The notes beneath the pieces were generated by a model, which saw only the letters and a list, made by a program, of their open reading frames with translations, had not been told where the DNA came from and did no database searches. From positions 1 to 64,000 of the forward strand of contig VWND01000026.1 of NCBI GenBank assembly GCA_009599575.1: a DNA stretch of 64,000 bases. The letters are read 5' to 3'. This DNA is from Blumeriella jaapii (lineage: Eukaryota > Ascomycota > Leotiomycetes > Helotiales > Drepanopezizaceae). This document shows, piece by piece, positions 10,995-22,749 of the stretch (the stretch's first letter is position 1; the number at the start of each line of letters is the position of its first letter). The position numbers were made by a program, and so were the translations under genes.

Positions 10995-13379
10995 TTATCC
11001 TTCCGTTCGAAAAAAGCGCGCTCTCGAGCTTTTATCCATTGATACGTCACTATTCAAATAATCGTACGAATTCAAATCTTCGGAATACGCCTTTAGCCAA
11101 TCTACAAATTTTGCAAAAAGACCGGAAAGCTTTTTATGCGCCAAATAAAAATCGCGCACTTTTAAAAAAGCATATATAAAATCAAACGCGGAGTACTACG
11201 TAAGATTTTTATTTAAGCCTATTCAAAAAGTTTTGTATTAAAAAGTTTTCCGCTATATTCGATAAGCGATCAATTTTTCGATTTCGTATTCAAGCTTACC
11301 AATTATATTAATAAATTCAAAAGTTAAATTAACTTAATTTAAAAACGCGTCGTTAGCTGCTTTACGCAATCGATTAGCGTGGAAAACTAAATATACGTTT
11401 ATAATACTAAAAAGATTTAATTTAAAAGCGTTATCGAAAATTTTGGCTATAATTTTAAAAGGGCCGTTTGTAAAATTGTCGAGCTTGCGAAAAAGCCGAA
11501 AGGTCGAAAATGGACGCATATCGAACTATACGTAATCGCCAACGTTAAAATCGATCGCGCGGCGAAACTTATTCGCATTCTTTTATTTTGTCGTAAGCTT
11601 ATTAAAAATGCGATTTGGCGAGGTTTTAAACGTCGTAATAACGGCGAGCGTACGCATAAGCTTCGTTTGCGTTTAGCTTATATAAAAGATTAGAAAAAAA
11701 GAAAATATCAAGCTTCCAATTTCAATTAATATAAAAAACGTAACCGTATACAATTTTAAAAAGTGAAAAGCCATTTAAATTTTCGTAAAAAAAAATTATT
11801 TAAGCGAAATTTATTATTAAAAAAAATTCGCTTTAATCGTTTTAATAAAAATTTACGAAAAGTCGAAAGCGTTTTTGCAAGTATTAATTATAAATTTCGG
11901 TCTGACCGTCGGTTTTAAAATAAGCGGCTGTCGAAAGCTTTAATTGCGTACCGAATATTTTATTTAATTCAGACCAAAAAGTAAATTAATACTAAAAGCC
12001 ACGATCGCTAATAATACTTTTCGAAAAACCAAAATACTTATATACGTAAAATATATATAATTTGGCAAAGCTTCGAGCGTCGATATTTTTATAGCAAAAA
12101 ATCGAAATAGCCTGCTTAAAAAAGCGATTTATTATTACGAATACGTTATCGTAACCGTATTTATTTTTATTAAAGCTGCAAAAGTCTATTATAACGTACT
12201 TTTAAAAATGGTTAAAAACAGAAAAAGGCTAAAAAAAGCCGAGGCGCTTATTTAAAACAGATTTCCTTCGATAAACGTAGCAGTTGCGATAGTATTGTTT
12301 TACAAAAGCTGTTATATTTCGCTAATAATATTAATCCGAAAGCAATTGCGTAGTTTTGCGAACGCTAGGATAAACGATAGAAATTTGGTCGTATATTTTT
12401 CGTATAAAAGCTAAACGAAAATAATCGACGTTTAATATTATTAAACGACCGTGATATAACAGCAGGTCGCGTTTAAATATATACGAAATATTATTAGCGT
12501 CGTTTTTTTTCGTAGCGTTTCGTACAGCTTTTTTTCGAAAAGCCATCAGGCTGCTAATTATGCGATTAGCGTAAAAAAGCTAATTAACGATACGAAATAC
12601 GAAAAAAAAATCAGCTATTTTAACGATAAAAACAGCTGTTTCGAAAGCCGTAAAAAATCGAAGTTTTTTAATTAAAAAGCGATAATCGATCTAATCGGCT
12701 CGAAAAAGTGTTTGCAGGCGCTAAATGCGTTTAAAAAAGTTTTAGCGATCGAATTCGCTCGTACGACGTGTTAATACGTTAGCTAAAAAATTGTATTTAT
12801 TTGGTTTATACGTAATAAAAAAATTATAATCGGCGAAAAGCTCGGCCCAGCGTATTTATCGAACGTTTAAAAGTTTAAAAATTATAAAATACTCCAAAGC
12901 CTTATAATTAATAATTATTTTGATTTAATAAATTAAACTAATTAGTTTAGCACGAAAATTGCCTAGAAATCTTACGATTGCGAATATTTTTTTATCGTAT
13001 ACGACGTAGTTTAGCTTTGCGAAAGCTATAGTTTTGCTAAAATAAGCGACTGGAAGCCAGTCGTCGCTATAAAATTATAAAAGCACAAAAGCTATTACGC
13101 CGTCGAAAACGTTAGTTTTTAATATACAAAAAAGATTTTGCTTATAATATTATAAAACTGATGCAATAATAAAAGCTAATATAAAAAAATCGAAACTTTT
13201 TTGACATTTAAAAATAAAATTGTAAAAAACGTTAGCTTTGGTTAAATAAACCAAAAGCTTTGCAATTATACCGTAGTTTCGAATAAAACGTCGGTAAAAG
13301 TTACAAAAATCAAAAAAGCTTTGTACGCCTTTTACAATAATAAAAAGCTTTCAGTAAGCGATTACGAAAACTTTTTTTA

Positions 13380-14308
13380 AGTTTATTTTTAAGCTTTTAA
13401 TAAAAATAATAAAGCCTAGATAACGGATCCGAATAACGTTAAATTTAGACTTCCGAATATCGGCTTGTAATTCAGCGTCAGCGAGCTTTTAAAGCATTTT
13501 ACGGACGTATATAACGTATTTCAAAAAGTCGAACGAATAAATAAAAATATTATTCAGATATATAATACAAAAATCGTTTAAATAATCGAAGAAAACGTCG
13601 TTTATATAACGTTAATAAATTACGGATTTATTAATAAAGCCGAAAAATAGCATCTTGCATTTATAAGCGCCGTAACGCGTACGAAACGTCGTTAGTTTTT
13701 TATTAACGAAATCCATTCGAATTTTATAAAAAGCTTAACGAATATTAAATTTCGTAAAAATTCGTACTTTCGAAAAACGAGCAAAAGTTTTATCGATAAA
13801 AAAAAAAAAAATAGCGATTTTTACGAATAATATTATTAAAAGCTCGATAATCGATATAAAAACGTAATAAACCGTCGGGTTTTTTAGCGAAAAGCATTAA
13901 AGCAACGAAAAAAGCGGTGAAAAGTTCGATAAAGCTTTTATTAAAATTATCTTACAAATAAATTTTAATAATCTCGAGCTTTGAAATCGATATTTTATAC
14001 AAAAAAATATATTTCAGCTTTTTTTTATTTATAATAAATTCGATTTTATAATCGTAAAGCCGGTAAAAAGCTAGCTCGTTATTAGCGGCCTTAGAAAACA
14101 CGTGTTCGAAGTTTTTATATTCCGGGGGAAAAGATTCGAAAAAAAGTTTATTCGAAATTAGCTTTGCTAAGCTAATTAAAAAGGTCGAAATCGATATTTT
14201 ATTAATTTTAAAACGTTCGAAAAAACTATAAAATTGAGTTTTAAAAAAAATATTATACGTGAAATCGTTTAATATTCTATCGATTTCGTACAAAAAAGTT
14301 GAAAACAT
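13380..14308 (-). pseudogene. R4 reverse transcriptase remnant
   Basis: 118 codons open at 13952-14308 (RT N-terminal part), then a broken frame carrying the KPDGLLRFYIDYRAFNN block. The catalytic motif is Y-L-N-N written tat ctg aat aat on the minus strand (13549-13560). The leucine codon CTG still carries an unmutated TG, although TpG is the favoured RIP site. Confidence 0.85.
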
Positions 14309-15045
14309 TTCAATTGTTTTTTTTCTAAAAATCAGCTTAAAAGCGTGTATAATAATTTGGCAAATGGAAATTAAATAAGCAATAAATTAAAAAACTCGTT
14401 TTCGAATTGATCGTTTAAAAGATTTAAAAAAAGATTTTTTATTTGAATTATCGATTATATTAAGCTGAAAGGCTATTGCGGCAAAAGCTTTTTTTCGGTT
14501 TTTGATATAACTGTTTTTCGTAGAACGAAAAAGCTGTTCTAACGAAACGAAAAAAAAAAAAAAAAAAAAAAAATAATAAAAAAAGAATCGGCAATCTGAG
14601 AAAATAATATAATTTTTTGTATTTTATTAGCGTCGCTATTAAAATTAGCATCGCGAATAAAATTCGATTTTTTCGCGCTTCGCATAGCGTCGTAAATTTG
14701 CCACAATTAATTAAGATTTTTATTACGTTTTACGGCGTCGTTTTAATAGCGAAATTAAATTTTTCGGAAATGCAAATAAAAAACTTTAATACAACGAGCG
14801 TAAAAGGCTATAAAGGAATAAAACTTCGGCTAATAAAACTTGCGTTTATTACAATTTAATAAAACTTGGTATTCGGCCAATCAAGCTTTTTCTAGAATTA
14901 TATTATAATTTCCGAGGTTAATAATTAAAAAAAAAGTAAACGATTATATTCGGTTGTTAATAATAAAATTAAAAAACGTAAAATATATAATTAAATGGCC
15001 ACGAGCTTTATTATACTTTTTTATAAAAAAAGGAGCCGGGAAAAA

Positions 15046-15246
15046 TTAAATTAAAAATTTAAAAAAAAAAAAAAAAAATTTAATCAACGCCGAATCGATT
15101 AATATATAACCGTTCGTTTTAAAATCGGCGAGCGCTTTTATTTTATACGAAAAGCTATTTTTAATAAATATAACGGAAATTGTTAATAAATCGCTATCAA
15201 AAAGCTTTCGAACGTTAAAATAACGCATATCGCGTAATACGCCCAA
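15046..15246 (-). pseudogene. R4 retropepsin remnant
   Basis: 66 codons starting MGVLRDMRYFNVRKLF and including LADFKTNGYILIDSAL. Same block as in R1, R2, R7 and R9; catalytic triad degraded to DFK. Confidence 0.6.
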
Positions 15247-16875
15247 AAAAAAAGCTTTGCTTAGGCCTGGGCGTTTCTCCGACTAGCGGAAAAACTTTTA
15301 ATTTTCTTATATGCGTTTTGAAAATTATTTGGAAAAAGGTTTTCGTTTTTATTATTATTATTAAAAAGCGAATTTTCGGCCGGTTCGATCTCGTTTATAT
15401 CTACCAGCTTAAAAAAGCTTTTAAATAGAACCGAAAATCGGCCTGTAAAAAATCGTACAAATTGGCTTCGAATTTTCTAATATAAAATAAAAAACGAACG
15501 TTGTCGTTAATCCGATCGAAAAGAAAAAACGCTAAAAAAAGCGTTTTAGCGTAAAAAAAAAAAAAAAACAAAAGGCTGAAAAAAAGCTTGTAAAACATTA
15601 GAACGATTCTCGTACGTACGATTTAACTCGTAATACGCTTTGGTTAAAAACTTACTATTTTAATAAATAATAAACTTAATTAAAAAGCGACTCGCGTATA
15701 AAATTCGTTTAGCCAATTAACTTTGTTTTTTTTGACGAACGGCGATAAGCCAATTTTTAAAAATCGTTATACGCGCCTATTTCAAATGCAGCTTTTTTCG
15801 TAAACGCTTTAATATTTTATCGCGAAAAACGTTTCGAAGCTATTTATCGGTTCGTATTTAAGCGTTCGCTGCGAAAGTAAAAAATCGCAGATAAAAGCGC
15901 CAAAAATCGTCGTGCGTATTTATTGCAAGCATTTTGAATTCGTTTTCGGCCCTTTAAACGTTTAAAAAATCGGCCAGGAAATCGGCGACCTTTTTTACTA
16001 ATTTTTCGAAAAGTATAAGATCGGAACGGTTTAAAATACGCGGGATCAGAAACTCTTTTGCTACGCTTTCGGTTTGATCGAATATATAATTCTTACGAAA
16101 TCGATCGCTAGCGAAATAGTCGTAGTAAAATTCGAAATTATCGAAAATTTTAATTTTTTAATAGCGTGCTTTGTAATTTTTACTATTATTTAATTTAAAC
16201 TTAAAGTTCGAAACGCGTTTTATACGAACTAGTCGAAAATCAACAAATAAATAAAAATTATAACGTTCAAAAAGCGCGCTAAAGTTTTGGCCGTTATAAA
16301 AAAATCCAAAGAAAATTCGCGAAAAGCGTAAAAATTAGTTTGCAGCGTTTGTTAATTAAAATAAAACGTTGCGAAAAAAAAAAAAAGCAGCAGATTCGCG
16401 ATTAACAAAAGCACGTTCGATAAATTTTATTAAACGCTTTAATTAAAAAATTTATCGCAATCGTATAATTTCCAAAAGTTATCGTTTACGCTTTTGCGTT
16501 TTTTTTAATTAATTTTGCAAAAGTTTTAATTAAACGCTTTTAACGTTAAACTGCAAAAAAAAAAGTGGCAAGCGAAATAATTAGCGCTTTGCCTTTTTTT
16601 TTGTTTTTTTTTTCTCGGAAAAAAAATTGTTTTTCAAAAAAAAAAGCTTTTGGAAAAAGCTGCTTTTTCGCTGATTAAAAAAAGGGAAATTAAAATATAA
16701 TAGCAGAAGCTGAAAAACTTTATTAAAAAAGAAATCGTTAAACAAAAGCCATTTTTCGCGAAATGCGGAAATAAGCTTTTTTACGACCGGTCGATCACTT
16801 TGGTATAATTCGTAAAAAATTCGAAAAAAAAAATAATTTACGCCGTCGCTAGCGTAAAAAAAAAGTTGTTAATAA

Positions 16876-17140
16876 TATAACGATTTAATTAATCGGAAGG
16901 CTGAAAAATCAATTAACTGGTCGCCGTATTTATATAATATAAAAAACGAGCTTTTGGTTTTGTAACAAAAATATTTATTTAAAATTAACAATTGCAAAAA
17001 GCAGAAGTTGCTAAAAAAAAAAAATCTTATATATATAATAATTTTTATAATTGATAGAAGACCCACCAGAAGACCAGGGAGCTTGCAGCTATACGTAGTT
17101 GCTGGGGTGACACGAAGGGCCAAAAGAGTGAGTCGTCACA
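16876..17140 (-). repeat. 5' LTR of R4 (265 bp)
   Basis: Inner end tataacgatttaattaatcg mutated; outer end caaaagagtgagtcgtcaca intact. Confidence 0.93.
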
Positions 17141-18002
17141 CTTTCGGTCTATATTATTCACCATAATCATTCTTAAGCCAGCTGTCACAAACGGTTTAAA
17201 ATACGCGAAGTAAAAAACTCTTTTATTACGTTTTCGGTTTAATCGAATATATAATTTTTGCGAAATCGATCGCTAGCGAAATAATCGTAATAAAATTCGA
17301 AATTATCGAAAATTATAATTTTTTAATAGCGTATTTTGTAATTTTTATTATTATTTAGCTTAAATTTAAAATTCGAAACGCGTTTTATACGAACTAATCG
17401 AAAATCAGCAAAAATGAATAAAAACTATAGCGTTTAAAAAACGCGCTAAAGTTTTGGCCGTCAAAAAAAGATTTAAAAAGAATTCGCGAAAAGCGTGGGA
17501 ATTGATTTGCAGCGTTTATTAATTAAAAAAAAACGTTACGAAAAAAAAAAAGCAGCAGATTCGCGATTAACAAAAGCACGTTCGATAGATTTTATTAAAC
17601 GTTTTAATTAAAAAATCTATCGTAATCGTATAATTTCCAAAAATTATCGTATACGCTTTTGCGTTTTTTTCAATTGATTTTGCAAAAGTTTTAATTAAAC
17701 GCTTTCAGCGTTAAGCTGCAAAAAAAAATGGCAGGCGAAATGGTTAGCGCTCTGCCTTTTTTTTTGTTTTTTTTTTCTCGAAGAAAAGACTATTTTTCGC
17801 TGATTAAAAAAAAAATTGTAATATAATAGCAGAAGCTGAAAAGCTTTGTTAAAAAAAAAATCGTTAAACAAAAGCTATTTTTCGCGAAATGTGGAAATAA
17901 GCTTTTTTACGACCGGTCGATCATTTTGGTATAACCCGTAAAAAAATTCGAAAAAAAAAATAATTTACGCCGTCGCTAGCGTAGAAAAAAAGTTGTTAAT
18001 AA

Positions 18003-18269
18003 TATAACAATTTAATTAATCGGAAGGCTAAAAAATTAGTTAATTAATCGCCGTATTTATATAATATAAAAAACGAACTTTTAATTCTGTAACAAAATAT
18101 TTACTTAAAATTAACAATTGCAAAAGGCAAAGGTTGCTAAAAGGAAAAAGCCTTATATATATAAATAATTTCCATAGTTGATAAAAGACCCACCAGAAGA
18201 CCAGGGAGCTTGCAGCTATACGTAGTTGCTGGGGTGACACGAGAAGTGGCAAAAGAATGAGTCGTCACA
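18003..18269 (-). repeat. 5' LTR of R3 (267 bp)
   Basis: Inner end tataacaatttaattaatcg; outer end gagtcgtcaca. The flanking ccggc (18270-18274) is the expected right TSD copy, but the left copy is outside the window. Confidence 0.9.
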
Positions 18270-18374
18270 CCGGCCCTTACGGCTTATCCGCAAAAAGTAT
18301 TATTCGAAGGTTGGTAGAAGGCAGAGAGTCTTGGCTGATCACCTGACTTATACACGTGATGTTGGTTCCTGACA
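18270..18374. repeat. 3'-terminal fragment of a family III LTR, cut by R3
   Basis: ccggcccttacggcttatcc... to tcctgaca matches the right end of the R6 LTRs (21455-21567 and 28415-28522). The rest of this LTR should lie left of R3, outside the window. Confidence 0.8.
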
Positions 18375-18680
18375 CGTAGTTCCAAATCAAAAAAATAAAT
18401 CGCTTTTTGCACCGATTTGCTACCTTTTTTTTAATAAACCTAGCTGTTCTATAATTAATAATAAAATCAACCACTGATCAGTATTAATATTATTTAAAAA
18501 GGGGTTGTGTATACACAAAAGTTGAGATATTGCAATAACTGAGGTTGTATTGCGGAAGAAATCTAAGGAGTAAACTAGCTATCGCACGGGTATGTGTAGG
18601 TAGGGCTGCACGCTTGCAGCCTACGGTCACGTGGTGTGGTTATGTGATTGTGCGCATGACCAACCACCATATACCCACAC
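18375..18680. other. Unassigned moderately AT-rich sequence
   Basis: No ORF with recognisable domain, no LTR ends and no tRNA/rRNA signature. It lies between two repeat fragments and is not RIP-mutated to the degree of the elements on either side. Confidence 0.4.
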
Positions 18681-18760
18681 GTACCCTTTGGGAGGTCCTA
18701 AAATGGCAGCCTCTCGGCTGCACTCCGCTAGACGTTAATCAATATTATTACTACTACTAC
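18681..18760 (+). repeat. Short dispersed repeat with triplet tail, copy c
   Basis: gggaggtcctaaaatggcag ... agacgttaatc followed by an (ATT/ACT)n tail. About 80 bp match 59416-59514 closely. Directly followed by a family I LTR fragment, so it may have inserted into or been joined to that LTR. Possibly the 3' end of a SINE or LINE-like element. Confidence 0.5.
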
Positions 18761-18894
18761 AACCTTTATCTTCTGTAATTGTTGATTCTAAGTGAATATC
18801 TTTTTTACAAAATCAAATGCTTGTTTCTTATATTATATAAACCTGGCGACCCAAGTTGACTGATCTCAGCCATTCGACTGGTTAGATCGTCACA
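18761..18894 (+). repeat. Family I-related LTR, 3' half only
   Basis: From caacctttatcttctgtaat to ggttagatcgtcaca. Aligns with the 3' half of the R2 LTR, including the cctggcgaccc...gttgactgatctc block. Divergent from the other copies; the 5' half is missing. Confidence 0.75.
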
Positions 18895-19064
18895 AGTAGT
18901 AACGTTGATAATTTGTTCTCTTCTCGTCATCACTTTGCTATCACGTTTATGCTAGAATATCTTCTCCGCTTTCCGTAACAGAAAAAATTTCCCTAATAGT
19001 GGTTGCTCTTACTACATGCGTAAAAAATCTATAATGTCTGAAACTATTAAAAACCATTTCACAA
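18895..19064. other. Unassigned low-complexity host sequence
   Basis: No coding frame or repeat end recognised. Continues directly into the short repeat that S2 interrupts at 19080/54085. Confidence 0.35.
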
Positions 19065-19181
19065 ATATTATAAAAAACCATTCCTGTGACAATCTAACCA
19101 GTCGAAAGGCTGAGATCGGTCAACCTGGGTGGCCGAGTTTACATAGTATAAAGAAACGAGCCTTTGGTAAAAAATAAAAGG

Positions 19182-19458
19182 TGTCACAGCTAGCTTGAGG
19201 GTGATCAGAAGGGTGATATGGACCAAAAGGTACGCATGTAAATTGAAAAAAAAACACCGAGCTAAAATGCTCGGGGTCGCGAATTTTATCTACAGTGGGT
19301 TGCGCTTATGGGTCACGTGACTTAGCGCGAGGCCTAGTGGCCGAGATGGTCCGTGCCCAAACCTTAATCCAATATTATCAGCATTTATATTATTAGCAAT
19401 TATATTATTGGCAGCCATACCACTGGCAGCTATACTATTGGCAGCCAGAATCGTAATA
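19182..19458 (-). repeat. 3' LTR of R5 (277 bp)
   Basis: Plus-strand reading starts tgtcacagctagcttgaggg and ends aatcgtaata. Contains about four tandem 15-16-bp units of the type cataccactggcagc. Outer half intact, inner half mutated. Confidence 0.9.
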
Positions 19459-21154
19459 TTATCCTTTCCTTCCGAAAAACTGCGTCCGCGCAGTTGCGGT
19501 TATAAATTTATCGTTTTCCAATTTAATATAATTTTTTTTGCTTTTGTTGTAAGCTTGCAACTATGCGAAAAGCGCTCGTAAAAAACTTTTAACGGTGGGA
19601 TACGATCGGTAAAATGCTTAAAAAATATAAAAAGCCGTTATAACGTTAAAACAAAAGTATTATTCGAGATTTTTATCAGCGCTTTTTTAATTGATTTGGT
19701 ATTGCAATACTTTTTTATGCAATTTCGAATTTATTATTTTTTCGATTTTTTATTCCGTTTGTTTAAAAAATAATTAAATAAAAACTGGTTCGAAGCGGCG
19801 TTGGCCAGGTAAAAGATTGCTAATATGCTTTCGAAGCAAATATAAATGAAAAATTAAATGAATTAACCAGTTTGCGGAAAAATCAAGCTTTTAATTTTTT
19901 TTTATTTTATCGACGATTTTAATTAAACCGTATTATTTGTTTAAAAGCTTTCGGAAAAGTCGGTCGAGCTTTTAATTTTTAATATTTATTAATACTTCGT
20001 CGCTTATATTTTAATTTATTAATCGTTTATATAAATTAGCGAAACGCTTTATTTTAGCTTGTTATTACGTAATAAACGATTGCGCGTATTTTCTAATCTT
20101 TTTAGCTCGAAAAGCCAAATGTAAAACTTCGTCGCGGTTAAGCTTTTCGATGGCCGAGCAAAAAAAACGAAAATTGTTTATATTTTAAAATATACGAGCT
20201 TCGTATTTATTTAAGATTTAAAAAAAAAAAACGTTGCCGAAAAACTCGTACGGCAAAATTAATTATATAATATTTATTAAAAATAAAAAGCGTTTTTAAT
20301 TGTTTTGGTAATAAAAGCAAAAAAGACGGAAACGTTATTTAATATATTAATTTATTACTTCGGTCTGTCTATCGATATTAAAATTATATATAATAATTAA
20401 TTTGATTTTGGTTTTTAATATACGGCAAAGTTTTTGTTAAAAAACCGAAATAAATTAAGCTTTTCGGTCCGAAATAATTAAATCCGGCATATCGAAATAG
20501 CGCATTTAATAAATTAAAAATAAAACTGCCAGCTTTTTCGTTATAATAGTTTATGGCAAAAAACTGACAAAAGCTTTTTAAATAAGCGATTTATTATTAC
20601 GAAAGCGAAATCGTAATTATTTTCGTTTAATAAAAGCTTCGTAAAATTTATCGTTAAATATTAATAAAACTTGCTAAATATAAGCAAAAGCTTTAAAAAG
20701 CCTAGAATTTTGTCGCGCCTAGCTTTTATTTATATACAACGATAATTCGAAACGTATTATTATATATTTGTTTTTATAACTTTTTAATAATATTTGCAAC
20801 CGACTAAAAACTTTATTTTTTTTATTCCAGCGTATATTACGCAAGGCTATTCGTAAATATATCGGATTAAAAAAGTTCGCAATTCGAAAGATTTTAAAAG
20901 CATTACTAATCTGCTTTAAAAAAACAATTTGTTTTATCGCAATTAATAATCAAAGTTATAATTGCGGGCTTGCATTTATTACGCTTCGAAAAAAAAAGAA
21001 TTTTTATTAATTTATAGCAAATCGTTTATAATTATATAATTATGCATATCGTACGCGATTACGAAAATTAGATCTGCGGATTTTTTTATAAGCATTTTAT
21101 TTTTTTCGTTTTCGCTGTTTTTTTCGAAAAAAATATTATCGTTATCGCGCTTAT
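19459..21154 (-). pseudogene. R5 integrase and C-terminal region
   Basis: Heavily mutated. Minus-strand reading gives an integrase-core remnant LIISDRKA...FISVF followed by ISIDRQTEVIN, equivalent to SDRGxxFxSxFW and PQTDGQTE of Ty3/gypsy integrases. The TSD cttat at 21150-21154 marks where R6 cuts it; the frame continues at 28523. Confidence 0.65.
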
Positions 21155-21567
21155 TATAAGGATTGAAAGGCAGGGAAACACTAATTCAGATAATAAAGCT
21201 TAGATAAGGTTGGATTAATAGTCAGACTGATTTCTACCTTCTACATTTCTAGTAAAAGGCGTGTATAAATACAAAAGGAAAGGTGAAGCCTTCGAGAAAA
21301 GTATTTCCCAGGAAACCAGGCGAATTTTATTTAATATGCTTTTCCAGCCCTTATTCCGACTTTTTTTTATTTTTTTTAATATAATTTTAATAATTGATTT
21401 TTTAGCAATTATTTCTATAAAATGTTTTATTTAAATATTATTTTTAGCTTTTACAGTATTATCCGGCCCTTACGATTTATTCGCAGAAAATGCTATTCGA
21501 AAGTTGGTAAAAAGCAGAAAGTTTTGACGGATTATTTAATTTATATACGTAATATTGGTTTTTGATA
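21155..21567 (-). repeat. 3' LTR of R6 (413 bp)
   Basis: Outer end tataaggattgaaaggcagg... little mutated to about 21320; inner end ...ttttgata strongly AT-shifted. Confidence 0.92.
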
Positions 21568-21824
21568 TTACTTTTTTTTTAAGCTTTTGGTTTTTAAAAG
21601 CGATTGATTTTTTTATACGTATGTTTTCGTATATAACGTGCGTTACGCTTTCGAAATAACATGCGGTTTTTTCCGCTTTCGGTCGTAAATTATAGCTGTT
21701 TTTTTCGCTTTTGATCGTAAATTATAATTGTTTTGCTGTTTTGTTTTTTTTGTTTTCGATAACGCTTGCATTTTCGTTTAAAAAAGCTTTTTTTTTTTTA
21801 AAATGGCCGCTATTTTCTGTTTTA

Positions 21825-21826
<2 letters not shown>

Positions 21827-21861
<35 letters not shown>
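21827..21861. repeat. T35 homopolymer
   Basis: Uninterrupted run of 35 T in the 3' region of R6 (poly-A on the element's coding strand). A second run of 31 T is at 26788-26818 in gag. Confidence 0.95.
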
Positions 21862-22163
21862 CGTCAGCTTTTTTTTATTTTAATTAATTGTTTTTCGCCG
21901 CGTTCGCCGCGAATTTTTAAAATGCTTTTGATTTTTATTTGTTTTCGGTATATCCGCTTAATTTTACGCGAAAGCATTATAGCGGCCTTTTTTGCTTTTT
22001 TGCGTTTTCGAGCTTTTTAGCGTGAAATACAACCGTTGCAAAGCTTCGTATATTTAATACTTTTTTATAAGTTTTTTAAACTTTTACTCGGATTCGTTTT
22101 TAATTAATTATAAGTTTTTGCTATACGCGCTATCGAAACGCAAATTTTTTTCGCGGGTTTTAA

Positions 22164-22620
22164 CGATTTTATAAATCGTTTCGACGCTGCTACCGCCGCT
22201 GCCGCTTTTTTTTTTTTATTACCGAAACCAAAGCTTTTATTAAAACTTTTATCGATTTTATTATTTACGACGCTTATATAAATTATTTAAAAAAAAATAA
22301 CGCTTCGGTTTTTATAATAATCGAAAGTCGTGCGAATCGCGCCGCGGCTCGAACTGCCGCTGCTGCTGCTACGTCCGTTTTTGCCGGTTTAACGGCTGCT
22401 GCTGTTTTAAAAGCTTTAGCTGCGCCGGCTTTTTTATTTAACGACGCTAATATAAAACGTATTTTCCGACGTTTCGAAAACGTTGTTCGGATTTATTTTA
22501 ACCAATTAAATTAAATTCTAGATTTTTACGAAAATATTATAATTGCAATTCAAAATTCGATTACGGCTATTATAAAAATCTTAATTAAAATAAATCGAAT
22601 ACTTTGCGAATTCGTTTAAT
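22164..22620 (+). pseudogene. Antisense, alanine-rich ORF in the 3' region of R6
   Basis: Plus-strand frame open from 22164 to the TAA at 22512-22514 and readable beyond it to about 22617 (one stop, plausible CAA to TAA). It runs against gag-pol of the element. Reads TETKAFIKTFIDFIIYDAYI, then an alanine-rich segment with RAAARTAAAAATS and LTAAAVLKALAAPAF, then a helical charged tail. No known family recognised. The local sequence is richer in GC than the surroundings. The opposite strand is also partly open here, so coding direction is an inference. Confidence 0.35.
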
Positions 22621-22749
22621 ATTAATTTTTTTTAGCTTGCCGCTGTTTTTGAATTTAAAAAAAATAGCGATAAAAATAAAAATAAAAATAATAATAAAAA
22701 TAAATTGATTTAGCGGCGGTTTTAAGGTTTTTTAAATATTTTTGTTTTT

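Larger units (their letters stand above)
10730..17140 (-). mobile_element. R4: complete, RIP-inactivated Ty3/gypsy chromovirus (family I, 6,411 bp)
   Basis: 3' LTR 10730-10994 and 5' LTR 16876-17140 (265 bp each), TSD ctttc at 10725-10729 and 17141-17145. From right to left: leader, gag (about 16500-15400), protease 15046-15246, RT 14308-13380 (active site YLNN at 13549-13560), RNase H (about 13200-12800), integrase 12780-11400 and chromodomain area (about 11320-10995). Confidence 0.95.
10565..17189 (-). repeat. S1: solo LTR related to family II, split by R4
   Basis: Left part 10565-10729 begins tgttacgaccctggccggcc; right part 17141-17189 ends agctgtcaca. The R4 TSD joins them into a LTR of about 209 bp with TG...CA ends. 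Flanking TSD aacgg at 10560-10564 and 17190-17194. Its start resembles the reverse complement of the R5 LTR (shared cctggc, repeated tgccagtggta, ggattaaggtttg...cacgga). No internal sequence belongs to it, so it is a solo LTR. It is much less mutated than the element around it. Confidence 0.85.
2564..18269 (-). mobile_element. R3: interrupted Ty3/gypsy chromovirus (family I), 5' end and pieces
   Basis: Minus-strand element in three visible pieces: 2564-3452 (gag end/protease area), 9907-10564 (gag) and 17190-18269 (gag N-terminus, leader, 5' LTR 18003-18269). Joining these across R2 and across S1 (with R4 inside it) gives collinear internal sequence, confirmed by TSDs at both junctions. The remaining part lies left of R1. 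R3 itself interrupts a family III LTR, of which 18270-18374 survives. Confidence 0.85.

Noticed and set aside
1..18000. AT-rich DNA as a mitochondrial insert
   Set aside because: The domains are Ty3/gypsy pol and the sequence is bounded by LTRs and TSDs; CG is frequent, unlike fungal mitochondrial DNA.
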